A DNA stretch of 64,000 nucleotides, taken from assembly GCA_050953445.1 (NCBI GenBank), contig JBMNMS010000001.1, forward strand, positions 496,001-560,000. Reading direction: 5' to 3'. The notes beneath the pieces were generated by a model. The model did not search any database, had not been told where the DNA came from, and was given only the letters and a program-made list of their open reading frames with translations. Both the position numbers and the translations under genes were made by a program. How positions within the stretch are numbered: position 1 is the first letter of the stretch; each line of letters opens with the position of its first letter. This document shows positions 44,030 to 51,406 of this stretch, piece by piece. The DNA comes from JBMNMS01 sp050953445 (lineage in GTDB: Bacteria; Bacillota; Clostridia; Peptostreptococcales; Anaerovoracaceae).

Positions 44030-44164
44030 TTACAAACAAAAAGCCTTCCAAAAGGAAGGCAGAATATCTAAAATAATATGAGATGAAAAATTTGGAATTG
44101 CAAGGCTTGCAGCCCTTCGGCCACTCAGGTTTTTGTATATCTTTTCCCGTTGCCCCATCGCCAT
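44030..44164 (-). CDS. Putative 44-residue leader peptide of the pyr operon (pyrL-like)
   Basis: A short frame that starts with ATG at 44164, right after AAGGAGAGGAGAA, one of the strongest ribosome binding sites in the window. It runs MAMGQREKIYKNLSGRR..., through a stretch encoding NFSSHIILDI, across the entire terminator hairpin, and stops with TAA at 44030, 13 bases before pyrB. Its length equals that of the E. coli PyrL leader (44 aa), but the sequence is unrelated as far as I can see. The peptide itself is probably unimportant; the movement of the ribosome behind RNA polymerase would be the regulatory act. Translation is inferred, not shown. Confidence 0.7.
   Translation of the reverse strand: MAMGQREKIYKNLSGRRAASLAIPNFSSHIILDILPSFWKAFCL
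44032..44117 (-). promoter_or_regulatory. Pyr operon attenuator: pause hairpin, U-rich tract and terminator
   Basis: In order on the minus strand: AAGGGCT-GCA-AGCCTT (44102-44117) forms a 6-bp hairpin with one bulge. A segment about half U follows (about 44061-44096, with TTTTT and TATTATTTTA). Then comes the terminator GCCTTCC-TTTT-GGAAGGC (44043-44060), followed by TTTTTGTTTGT. The leader frame crosses all of it. The arrangement matches the E. coli pyrBI attenuator, where low UTP slows polymerase in the U-rich tract and a close-following ribosome prevents terminator folding. A weak match to the PyrR-binding consensus also exists upstream and is discussed in the findings. Confidence 0.75.
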
Positions 44165-44197
44165 TTCTCCTCTCCTTTTGTCAATTTTCATTTAAAT

Positions 44198-44226
44198 ACG
44201 TTATCACAATGCATGATGACTGTCAA
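44198..44226 (-). promoter_or_regulatory. Promoter of the pyr operon
   Basis: TTGACA (44221-44226), 17-bp spacer and TAACGT (44198-44203) on the minus strand. The predicted transcript starts about 25 bases before the leader ATG. The -10 box is weaker than the -35. Confidence 0.65.
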
Positions 44227-44335
44227 CACCTTTTTAAACCCGCCATTGACAATTCTGCCTGTCTCCTCATATTATTTTGCTTAATGCCGATAATATATTA
44301 AAGTGGTTAATCCTGTAACTTAGGAGGTCAATTTC

Positions 44336-44848
44336 ATGTATATCAGTGTAAGCAGTTTTCCGAGTTTTCAGCATATGGAAAAACCCAATCATTTTCAAGA
44401 ATCAAAAAAGAATACTGTCAACGAGGAACCAAAGAATCCTGTAGAGCAAAAAGATGATTTCAATGAATCTCAAAGGCAAAGCAGAATGGAATTGATCCAG
44501 CTACAAAAGGAACTTGAAATATCAATGGAAGAAGCAAAGGCATATCAGGAAGAGATGGAAACATTGAGGAAGTGTATTATAATAGCCGGAAGAATTATAG
44601 TGGGGGATAATGTCCCTCATAAGGATTACCTCTTCCTGGCGGAAAACAACCCTGATCTTTATGAAAAGGCCATTGTACTTAGAATAGAAAAAGAGGATCC
44701 TAAAGATTACAAAAGCATCACAAAGAAGGATGGGGATGATGATAATTCTGCCGTTGACAGTCCATCCTCCGATTCAGCTCCCCAACTCTCTACATCTTTC
44801 ACTGCTTCTGTTCCGGAAATCCCTTTACAACTTGATATAACGGTATAA
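44336..44848 (+). CDS. Small protein of unknown function with coiled coil
   Basis: I do not recognise this 170-residue protein as a named family. AGGAGG lies 8 bases before the ATG, so it is probably expressed. A charged, disordered N-terminus (about 1-45) leads to a predicted coiled coil (about 48-80; LIQLQKELEISMEEAK), then a compact conserved-looking segment GRIIVGDNVPHKDYLFLAENNPDLYE (about 86-111; key residues GD, P, D, NP, LY). A low-complexity acidic/serine tail follows. Similar NGD-x-VP-x-D segments occur in small Firmicute proteins annotated as hypothetical. It lies upstream of, and in line with, the response regulator (75-base gap). No function is proposed. Confidence 0.75.
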   Translation: MYISVSSFPSFQHMEKPNHFQESKKNTVNEEPKNPVEQKDDFNESQRQSRMELIQLQKELEISMEEAKAYQEEMETLRKCIIIAGRIIVGDNVPHKDYLFLAENNPDLYEKAIVLRIEKEDPKDYKSITKKDGDDDNSAVDSPSSDSAPQLSTSFTASVPEIPLQLDITV

Positions 44849-44883
44849 AAAAATACCTAACCCTACCCCAATGATGAAAAATG

Positions 44884-44896
44884 TGATATAGTTTCA
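44884..44896 (+). promoter_or_regulatory. Shared promoter-like box upstream of the response regulator
   Basis: TGATATAGTTTCA, 27 bases before the ATG. The identical 13-mer occurs 29 bases before the histidine kinase start at 48,531. TATAGT within it could be a -10 box; no good -35 is present, suggesting an activator-dependent promoter. Confidence 0.5.
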
Positions 44897-44923
44897 GGTA
44901 TCCTACAAATAGGGAGTGGTTTT

Positions 44924-45601
44924 ATGGCACGATTATTGATAGTAGATGATGAACAAAAAATCAGGGAAGTTATACGGGAGTATGCCGAATTTAATGGCTA
45001 TCAGGTTAAAGAGGCTTCCGACGGCATGACTGCGGTAAACCTTTGCAAAGAAGATGATTTCGATTTAATTATTATGGATATAATGATGCCCAGGTTAGAT
45101 GGGTTTTCAGCATGCAAGGAGATACGAAAGATTAAGGATATCCCCTTTATCATGCTATCTGCAAGGGGGGAGGAGTATGACAAGCTCTTTGGATTTGAGC
45201 TGGGAATTGATGATTATGTGGTAAAGCCTTTCAGTCCCAAGGAACTCATCGCAAGGGTAAATGCGGTTCTTACCCGACGCAAGGTATCCAATTCCGAGTG
45301 TCCGGCCACATTGGTTTTCGATGGCCTAAAAATCAACATGGCAGCACGCACCGTAACAATAGAAGGAGAAAAAATAGAATTAACCCCCAAGGAATATGAG
45401 CTATTATTCTATTTGGTGCAAAACAAAAATCTGGCTCTCTCCCGCGAAAAGCTTCTGTCAGATGTTTGGGGATATGATTCATTTGGTGACGATAGAACCA
45501 TTGATACCCATATTAAAAACCTAAGAAACAGCCTGGGACCGTATCGGGATTACATCGTAACCTTGAGAGGTGTTGGCTATAAGTTTGAAACAAGCGAGTA
45601 G
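44924..45601 (+). CDS. OmpR-family response regulator
   Basis: DNA-binding regulator of 225 aa. The receiver domain (1-115) has the acidic pair D8-D9, the phosphorylation site D52 in IIMDIMMP, S79 in the switch position and K101 in VVKPF. A winged-helix output domain (about 125-223) ends DTHIKNLRNSLGPYRDYIVTLRGVGYKF. GGAGTGG precedes the ATG. The likely partner kinase is at 48,573 on the same strand, separated by an oppositely oriented S-layer gene. The signal and regulon are unknown; the repeat operator at 48,445 is a candidate target. Confidence 0.94.
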   Translation: MARLLIVDDEQKIREVIREYAEFNGYQVKEASDGMTAVNLCKEDDFDLIIMDIMMPRLDGFSACKEIRKIKDIPFIMLSARGEEYDKLFGFELGIDDYVVKPFSPKELIARVNAVLTRRKVSNSECPATLVFDGLKINMAARTVTIEGEKIELTPKEYELLFYLVQNKNLALSREKLLSDVWGYDSFGDDRTIDTHIKNLRNSLGPYRDYIVTLRGVGYKFETSE

Positions 45602-45694
45602 GAAAGCAAATCCCTTATGGCATTGCCCAGACAGCTTCGCCTTTGGTAATGCTTACCGACAGCCTCTTAATTCAATTGGCAAAAGTCAAGTATT

Positions 45695-45739
45695 AAAAAA
45701 GGCAGATCCCTTCCCTCATAGGATGATATCTGCCTTTTT
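45695..45739. terminator. Bidirectional terminator between the regulator and the S-layer gene
   Basis: AAAAAAGGCAGAT (45695-45707) and ATCTGCCTTTTT (45728-45739) form a 12-bp stem with A/T tracts on both sides, serving the two converging genes. Confidence 0.88.
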
Positions 45740-45782
45740 GACACCGTGGACTTCCCCGCCCTTTTGTATTTATCAGATGGCT

Positions 45783-48245
45783 TTACATTTCAATTATTGG
45801 TTGCGTTATCTGTGTCCATTTCTCAAAGCCATTTTCAATCCTTTCATAGTCATGGCTATTTATAGCTTCCTGCATAGCTTCATAATACCATTTGCTTTTC
45901 TCTAAATCCGGAAATTGACGAGCTTCGGGCAAAATGTGTTCCTTCTGCACCTTCCGTCCTAAAACATTATTTACCAGGGTAACAAATTCAGCTCTTGTTA
46001 TATACTGATCCGGTTTAAAGCTACCATCCTCGTATCCTTGAACCCACCCTTTTTGTGCAGAGGAAAGGATATATTTTTCAGCCCAATGACCTTTAGTATC
46101 CGTAAATGTCTTCTCACCGGGTTGTTCCAGTTTATCAAACCTGGCTGCAATGGCAGCAAGCTCCGCCCTGGTAATAAACGAACCTGATCTGAAATTTCCA
46201 TCGGGATAACCCTCTATTATCTTGCCATTTGCTAAAGTTGCTATATGCTTTAAAGACCAATCCCCTTCTGAAATATCAAGGAAATCGGTTTTCATGGTCC
46301 TTATCGTTTCCCTAAACTCCGGATCCAAAAGCCTGAAAAACACGGCTGCAACTTCTTCCCTTGTAATATTATTTTGAGGCTTTACCGTGTTATCCGGATA
46401 CCCTTGAATATACGCAAAATGGTCATCGGCATTCAAGCCCAAGGGCACATCAGGCTCAGGAATTACAACAGTTCCGCCTCCGCCGCCTCCGCCGCTTCCG
46501 CCGTCTGTGGGCTTTGGATTCTCAACTACCATTGTGAAATGGAATGTGTCATCAAATTTATAGCGATTACGGGAAAATATATCGGGTGCACTTAAAAACT
46601 CAGGGATATTTTCCCTCCAGTAAATGGGGAACACCACCTCATATTTACCTGCTGCAAGGGAAGATAAGCCTTCTTCATTAAAGTTTTTATTCGTTCCATC
46701 CGTATTCTTGATGAAGGATCCCTGACCCTCGTCTTCAGCGTCATATTGATAGATAAATATTCTATCTATTCCTTCTACGCTTATTTCACTCCAAACTTCT
46801 CGTGGATTGCTAGTCGATAAGGTTTCCTCGGTAGCTTCCAGATCCAAATATTCCACTTTTTCAATATTGTTAAGCAATTGCTGCCTGATTTCACTATTGC
46901 TTTTTCCTGCCATAACCTTTACCTCCGCCTGGTTGAACACCGGATTTGAAAGGTTAGTATCCTCCCTCGTTGCAATATATAGTTTCATGGTTTCGCCTTC
47001 TTGATAAGCTGTTTTGGATGCACCATGAAGGCCGGAAGTGTCCTCGTCCCAAAAATCACCATATTCTAATCTATATACGGTGCTAACACCACCCAGATCA
47101 TATGTGCTATATCCTTGCCCTACCACCCTATGGAATCGATTGGAAAACCATAGGTTACCGGTGTACATAAAGTTATTGGCCGACCAGGTATTAGGTTCCG
47201 GATAGGGGACACCCATATAATCGATCATGTAAACCCCTTCTTCATCAAGCTTTGCCGCCTCGGGGCGGGGATACATATCAGGATATGTGGGAATCGGAGT
47301 TAAACCCTCAATTATTTCTCCCGTTTCTTTATCTATGGGATACCAGATTGCCGGAACCGTAACCTCAATTATCTCAGGTAAATCTTCTTCAAGGAAAATG
47401 GTATATTCTTCATTATTAAATACCTTCCTGTTTAAAATATCCTCCACCGACGTAGGGGTTCCATCGGAATCCCTTATTTCCCTAATCCTCCACCCCTCAT
47501 CTAATTGGTATTCCGGTAAATCAAAGCCTGCGTCCCCCAAGCTTTCTCCTTCAATAACACCAATCACATTATTAGGAACCAAAGTATCCAGATAAGTATC
47601 TAATGTAATAAATTCCTCATCACCGGTGAACCTTCCATGCACCACTCCATCATCAGATTCATCGAAAATAAAGCTAACCTGCCTGTAATCATCGATCACA
47701 ATGAAATCATTAATAAATAAGGGGCTATAAATGCCATAGTCCAAGGAATATGTGGTTTTAAATTCATAATTAGGCGTGTATTGGTTTTCCTCCTTTAATT
47801 GATTGAAAGCATTTAGGGGGAGGTTCTGTGGTACTTTTCGAACCTTCTGTACCAACACCATCACCCTTGATAGCTGGTTTATCATTGAGGTCGACCCGCC
47901 ACCCATTGCCTCATGAATACGGCTATACGAAAAATCGTCACCCTCCTGAGGTTGTATATTCATTCCGTTAATATTGATTTTAGAAAGCATAGCAATTATA
48001 CCGTTATCTACCCAATCCTGATAACCTTTGTAACTAGCCCACGCCTCATTTGCATTCCATTTTAAACTTGGTATGAAATCCTTATTTGCTATTTCACTAC
48101 GCTTGGCTATCAATGGGCCTTCCACCTCTACATTAGGTCCTGCTACCGCACTTGCACTAATCGGTAATAAACTTACAATTAAAGCTAGCACACATGTAAG
48201 GGCAAGCATCTTTATCGTGTGTCTGTTATTATAGCCACTTTTCAT
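45783..48245 (-). CDS. Secreted S-layer-homology (SLH) domain protein
   Basis: An exported cell-surface protein of 820 aa. A signal peptide (about 1-33, ending ASA) is followed by a large acidic ectodomain of about 550 residues that I do not recognise. Then come a glycine-rich linker (SGGGGGGG) and three C-terminal SLH domains marked by NITREEVAAVF, ITRAELAAIAARFD and YITRAEFVTLVNN. SLH domains bind pyruvylated secondary cell-wall polymer. A C-terminal tail of about 30 residues follows the last SLH. It lies between the response regulator and kinase genes on the opposite strand, so it is a plausible target of that system. It could be an S-layer, adhesion or sensing protein. Confidence 0.88.
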   Translation of the reverse strand: MKSGYNNRHTIKMLALTCVLALIVSLLPISASAVAGPNVEVEGPLIAKRSEIANKDFIPSLKWNANEAWASYKGYQDWVDNGIIAMLSKININGMNIQPQEGDDFSYSRIHEAMGGGSTSMINQLSRVMVLVQKVRKVPQNLPLNAFNQLKEENQYTPNYEFKTTYSLDYGIYSPLFINDFIVIDDYRQVSFIFDESDDGVVHGRFTGDEEFITLDTYLDTLVPNNVIGVIEGESLGDAGFDLPEYQLDEGWRIREIRDSDGTPTSVEDILNRKVFNNEEYTIFLEEDLPEIIEVTVPAIWYPIDKETGEIIEGLTPIPTYPDMYPRPEAAKLDEEGVYMIDYMGVPYPEPNTWSANNFMYTGNLWFSNRFHRVVGQGYSTYDLGGVSTVYRLEYGDFWDEDTSGLHGASKTAYQEGETMKLYIATREDTNLSNPVFNQAEVKVMAGKSNSEIRQQLLNNIEKVEYLDLEATEETLSTSNPREVWSEISVEGIDRIFIYQYDAEDEGQGSFIKNTDGTNKNFNEEGLSSLAAGKYEVVFPIYWRENIPEFLSAPDIFSRNRYKFDDTFHFTMVVENPKPTDGGSGGGGGGGTVVIPEPDVPLGLNADDHFAYIQGYPDNTVKPQNNITREEVAAVFFRLLDPEFRETIRTMKTDFLDISEGDWSLKHIATLANGKIIEGYPDGNFRSGSFITRAELAAIAARFDKLEQPGEKTFTDTKGHWAEKYILSSAQKGWVQGYEDGSFKPDQYITRAEFVTLVNNVLGRKVQKEHILPEARQFPDLEKSKWYYEAMQEAINSHDYERIENGFEKWTQITQPIIEM

Positions 48246-48444
48246 TTTTCTGTTCGTATAGGTTCATTTGTAAACACCCATACCCTCCTTTCCTATAATT
48301 CTTTAGGTGCTCCTTTTGTTTTTAGTATTACTGCTCCAATTCATTTCCCAAATGCTGTTGAACACCCGGGATAAAAATGTTATCCAAAATCGCACATAAT
48401 ATTTTAGGATAATATTGAACCTTTCCTGCATTCTCCCACAAAGT

Positions 48445-48466
48445 GGTCACAGTATGGTTACAGTTT
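48445..48466. promoter_or_regulatory. Tandem 11-bp direct repeat, candidate OmpR-family operator
   Basis: GGTCACAGTAT (48445-48455) is followed immediately by GGTTACAGTTT (48456-48466), matching at 8 of 11 positions. A weaker copy, TCCCACAAAGT, precedes it in the same register (48434-48444). An 11-bp period is the usual spacing for dimers of OmpR/PhoB-type regulators. It lies about 110 bases before the kinase and about 200 bases before the SLH start. Confidence 0.55.
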
Positions 48467-48530
48467 CATCTTTGTCATCCCTATAACCCTCTACCAGGCC
48501 ATAGTTATTAGATACAAATGCATAAAGATA

Positions 48531-48543
48531 TGATATAGTTTCA
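48531..48543 (+). promoter_or_regulatory. Shared promoter-like box upstream of the histidine kinase
   Basis: TGATATAGTTTCA, identical to the box before the response regulator and at nearly the same distance from the start codon. TAACCC-TACC-like sequence also lies upstream of both boxes, 26 bases away in one case and 47 in the other. Confidence 0.5.
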
Positions 48544-48572
48544 TAAGAACCATATGAAAAGGAGAATGGGAA

Positions 48573-49985
48573 TTGGGGAAACTGGATTTTAAAAGTCTTA
48601 AAATTAAGCTATGGATATATTTTGGCCTATTCGCCATCGTCCTAATGGCCATCCTATGGTTCTTACAGATCTTTTTCCTTCAAAATTACTACGAGGAAAT
48701 GAAAACAAGAGAAATAGTGAGAATTGCAGGAGATATTGCGGGAAACTATGGCACATTAGACCTTGAAAAGATGGCTGAATACTCCATCAGGAACGACATG
48801 TATATTCATTTGGAAAGCTCGGAGGGACTGATTCTTTATTCTACATCCGGTTCTTCCCAGCGACCTTCCATGTTGCCCTATTCAAGAGATATAAGCAATG
48901 CAAGAACAAAGCTGCTGGCAAGCACCGGCAGCACTGTTTCATATATTGATCATTCTTCTCCAACCGGTATCAATACACTGGTCTATGGAAAACGTATTCA
49001 AAATGAGGGTGATTGGCAGACATATCTTTTTATACTATCCCCGCTTTCCCCTGTGGAATCTACTGTAGGCATCCTGACCCAGCAATTAATCATCGTCACC
49101 ATCGCATCGCTGATACTGGCATTTGCTCTTTCATTCTTTTTATCAAGAAGGCTTACAAGACCACTAAGTCAAATCACCCAATCAGCCTCCCGTCTGGCAA
49201 AAGGTGAATATGGTATCACCTTTGAAGGCGGCCATTATAGTGAAATTGTTCAATTAGCCGACACCTTGACGTACACAGCAAGGGAATTGGCACGAACGGA
49301 TGAATTAAAAAAGGACTTGCTTGCCAATGTCTCCCATGACCTAAGAACTCCTTTAACCATGGTCAAATCATATGCCGAAATGATCCGGGACATTTCAGGT
49401 GATAATCCGGAAAAACGTAATTCCCATATTCAAGTAATCATAGATGAAGCGGATAGACTGAATGTACTGGTTACCGATCTCATGACACTTTCCAAAATGC
49501 AAGCCGGCTTTACACCTATCTCACCTGAAATCTTTAATCTATCAGAAATCATAAGCGGCCTTTTAAATTCCTACGCGATTATGGTTGAACAAGGGGGATA
49601 TACCATTAATTATGCTACTCAAGGCAATGCGGAGGTATGGGGGGATCCACAGCGCATAAAACAGGTGATATCAAATCTAATTAATAATGCCATAAAATTT
49701 AGCGAACCCAGCAAAGTAATTGACGTGTTAATTGATGGTGGCGAGTCAGGCGTCCTCTTTCAAGTAACCGATTATGGTGTGGGAATCCCACAAGAAGAGT
49801 TAGAACATATTTGGGAAAGGTATTATAGGGCAAGCCACCATGGCAGACGCCCCCTTTCCGGGGGTTCAGGCCTGGGCCTATCCATTGTGAAAGAGATTCT
49901 ATCCTCCCATCAGGCAGATTTTGGTGTAAAAAGTGAAATTGGTAAGGGAAGCACGTTTTGGTTCATTTTGAAAAGACAGAAATAG
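48573..49985 (+). CDS. Sensor histidine kinase
   Basis: A 470-residue membrane sensor. One helix at about 12-36 and one at about 168-190 flank an extracellular domain of about 130 residues. A HAMP linker (about 191-243) leads to the HisKA domain with H255 in ANVSHDLRTPLT. The ATPase domain has NLINNAIKFS (N box), DYGVGIPQEEL (G1) and GGSGLGLSIVKEI (G2). The start is a TTG preceded by AAAAGGAG. Its last 23 bases overlap the end of radA. It presumably partners the response regulator 3 kb upstream; that pairing is inferred from proximity and the shared promoter box. Confidence 0.92.
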   Translation: MGKLDFKSLKIKLWIYFGLFAIVLMAILWFLQIFFLQNYYEEMKTREIVRIAGDIAGNYGTLDLEKMAEYSIRNDMYIHLESSEGLILYSTSGSSQRPSMLPYSRDISNARTKLLASTGSTVSYIDHSSPTGINTLVYGKRIQNEGDWQTYLFILSPLSPVESTVGILTQQLIIVTIASLILAFALSFFLSRRLTRPLSQITQSASRLAKGEYGITFEGGHYSEIVQLADTLTYTARELARTDELKKDLLANVSHDLRTPLTMVKSYAEMIRDISGDNPEKRNSHIQVIIDEADRLNVLVTDLMTLSKMQAGFTPISPEIFNLSEIISGLLNSYAIMVEQGGYTINYATQGNAEVWGDPQRIKQVISNLINNAIKFSEPSKVIDVLIDGGESGVLFQVTDYGVGIPQEELEHIWERYYRASHHGRRPLSGGSGLGLSIVKEILSSHQADFGVKSEIGKGSTFWFILKRQK

Positions 49986-51342
49986 CCTCCTCCAGACCTG
50001 TCACGCCACAAAGCTCTATTCCCTCGGCCAATAAGGGTGATAATCTTTCCTTATTCTTTTTGGGCAATATTATCTTAGTAAAACCCATTCTTCCGCCTTC
50101 CCTTATGATCCTATCCGCATGCTGCACCGACCTCAAGTCACCTGTCAGCCCGATTTCCCCGATTGCCAAAGTCTTACGGGGAGAAGCAATCCCTGTATGA
50201 GCTGAAAAAATGGAAATAGCTACAGCCAAATCTGTTGAAGTGCCTTCCGGCTTCAATCCTCCAACCACATTCACATAGACATCGTTTTCAACAAGGGATA
50301 TCCCTACCTTTCTATCAAGAACTGCTAAAATCATATTGAGCCTTGAAGTCTCTATGCCTATCGCCGCCCTTCGTGCAAAACCTGCATTTGCCGGCGAAGT
50401 CAGCGCCTGAATTTCTAAAAGCAAAGGTCTTGTTCCCTCATAAACAGCGGCAGCCACAGAACCTTCGGCCCCTTCCTCCATACCTTCAAGAAAGCTTTCA
50501 GAAAGATTCTCTATCGGTATTAAGCCTTTTTCCACCATTTCAAAGGCGCCTATCTCGCTTGTTGTTCCAAAACGATTTTTGTATGACCTTAATATCCTTA
50601 ATTCCCGGTTCCTTTCACCTGTGAAGTGTAAAACACAATCCACAAGATGCTCAATTATCTTAGGCCCGGCTAAATCACCGCTTTTTGTAACATGTGCCAC
50701 CATAAAAACAGGAATCCCTTTACCCTTGCCAAGCCTCATCAAGATGTTGGCACAAGCCCTTACCTGAGAAACACTACCTGCCGCAGAATCCAGGTATTGA
50801 GAATACATGGTTTGTATGGAGTCTATGATAAGAAAAGTTGGTTTTATGCTTTCAATGACTTCCACTATATGCTCCATATTGGTTTCAGTTAGAAGATATA
50901 AATCATCCAATCCATTCCCACAGGTGCGATCAGCCCTCATCTTAACCTGTTCCTCAGACTCTTCTCCTGTGACGTAAAGAACTTTGCCTATACGTGTAGA
51001 CATCTCCATGGCAACCTGAATGAGAAGGGTTGATTTTCCTATTCCGGGTTCACCGGAAATCAGTGTTAAGGAACCCTGCACAAGACCTCCACCCAGCACC
51101 CGATTCAATTCGCTTATTCCTGTGTCGATTCTTAATTTGTTCTCTGGGCATATTTCCTCCAATCTAACGGCCTTCGATCTATGTGTTGTCAGATTATAAT
51201 CTCTAATCCCATCTTCCTTGGTTGCTACTACCCTCTCCTCTACCATGGTGTTCCAGGCACCGCATATACATTGACCTGACCATTTTGGGCTTTCGTTCCC
51301 ACAATCCTGGCAGACAAAAACCGTCTTTCCTCTTTTAGCCAT
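49963..51342 (-). CDS. radA: DNA repair protein RadA
   Basis: RecA-like helicase/branch-migration protein in recombination repair. The 459 residues have a four-cysteine zinc finger (CQDCGNESPKWSGQCICGAW), Walker A GEPGIGKST, the RadA-specific YKNRFGTTSE motif, and a C-terminal Lon-like (non-protease) domain (VNVVGGLKPEGTSTDLAVAIS). The full length is present. In Bacillus radA lies in the clpC-disA-yacL region; here it is separate from the yacL-like gene and disA is not in the window. Confidence 0.95.
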   Translation of the reverse strand: MAKRGKTVFVCQDCGNESPKWSGQCICGAWNTMVEERVVATKEDGIRDYNLTTHRSKAVRLEEICPENKLRIDTGISELNRVLGGGLVQGSLTLISGEPGIGKSTLLIQVAMEMSTRIGKVLYVTGEESEEQVKMRADRTCGNGLDDLYLLTETNMEHIVEVIESIKPTFLIIDSIQTMYSQYLDSAAGSVSQVRACANILMRLGKGKGIPVFMVAHVTKSGDLAGPKIIEHLVDCVLHFTGERNRELRILRSYKNRFGTTSEIGAFEMVEKGLIPIENLSESFLEGMEEGAEGSVAAAVYEGTRPLLLEIQALTSPANAGFARRAAIGIETSRLNMILAVLDRKVGISLVENDVYVNVVGGLKPEGTSTDLAVAISIFSAHTGIASPRKTLAIGEIGLTGDLRSVQHADRIIREGGRMGFTKIILPKKNKERLSPLLAEGIELCGVTGLEEAISVFSK

Positions 51343-51356
51343 ATCCGTTCCTTCCT

Positions 51357-51394
51357 AAAAAAAGCCACCCGAACTATTGAATAGTCAGGTGGCC
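51357..51394 (-). terminator. Intrinsic terminator after the EF-G-like gene
   Basis: GGCCACC and GGTGGC with inner ACTATT/AATAGT arms form a long stem, followed by TTTTTTTAGG on the minus strand. It lies in the 64-base gap before radA. Confidence 0.85.
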
Positions 51395-51406
51395 AAAATG
51401 CTAAAA

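Larger units (their letters stand above)
48246..48572. other. Divergent regulatory region between SLH gene and histidine kinase
   Basis: These 327 bases separate two divergent genes. The left part, before the SLH gene, is AT-rich with GGAGGG upstream of its ATG region. The centre carries the 11-bp tandem repeat at 48445-48466. The right part has the kinase promoter-like box at 48531-48543. No open frame or RNA structure was recognised. Confidence 0.6.

Noticed and set aside
44118..44145. PyrR-binding site in the pyr leader
   Set aside because: AAACCTGAGTGGCC agrees with 9 of 12 fixed consensus positions, but only two base pairs could close the loop, and no pyrR is in the window; kept only as an alternative to leader-peptide attenuation.
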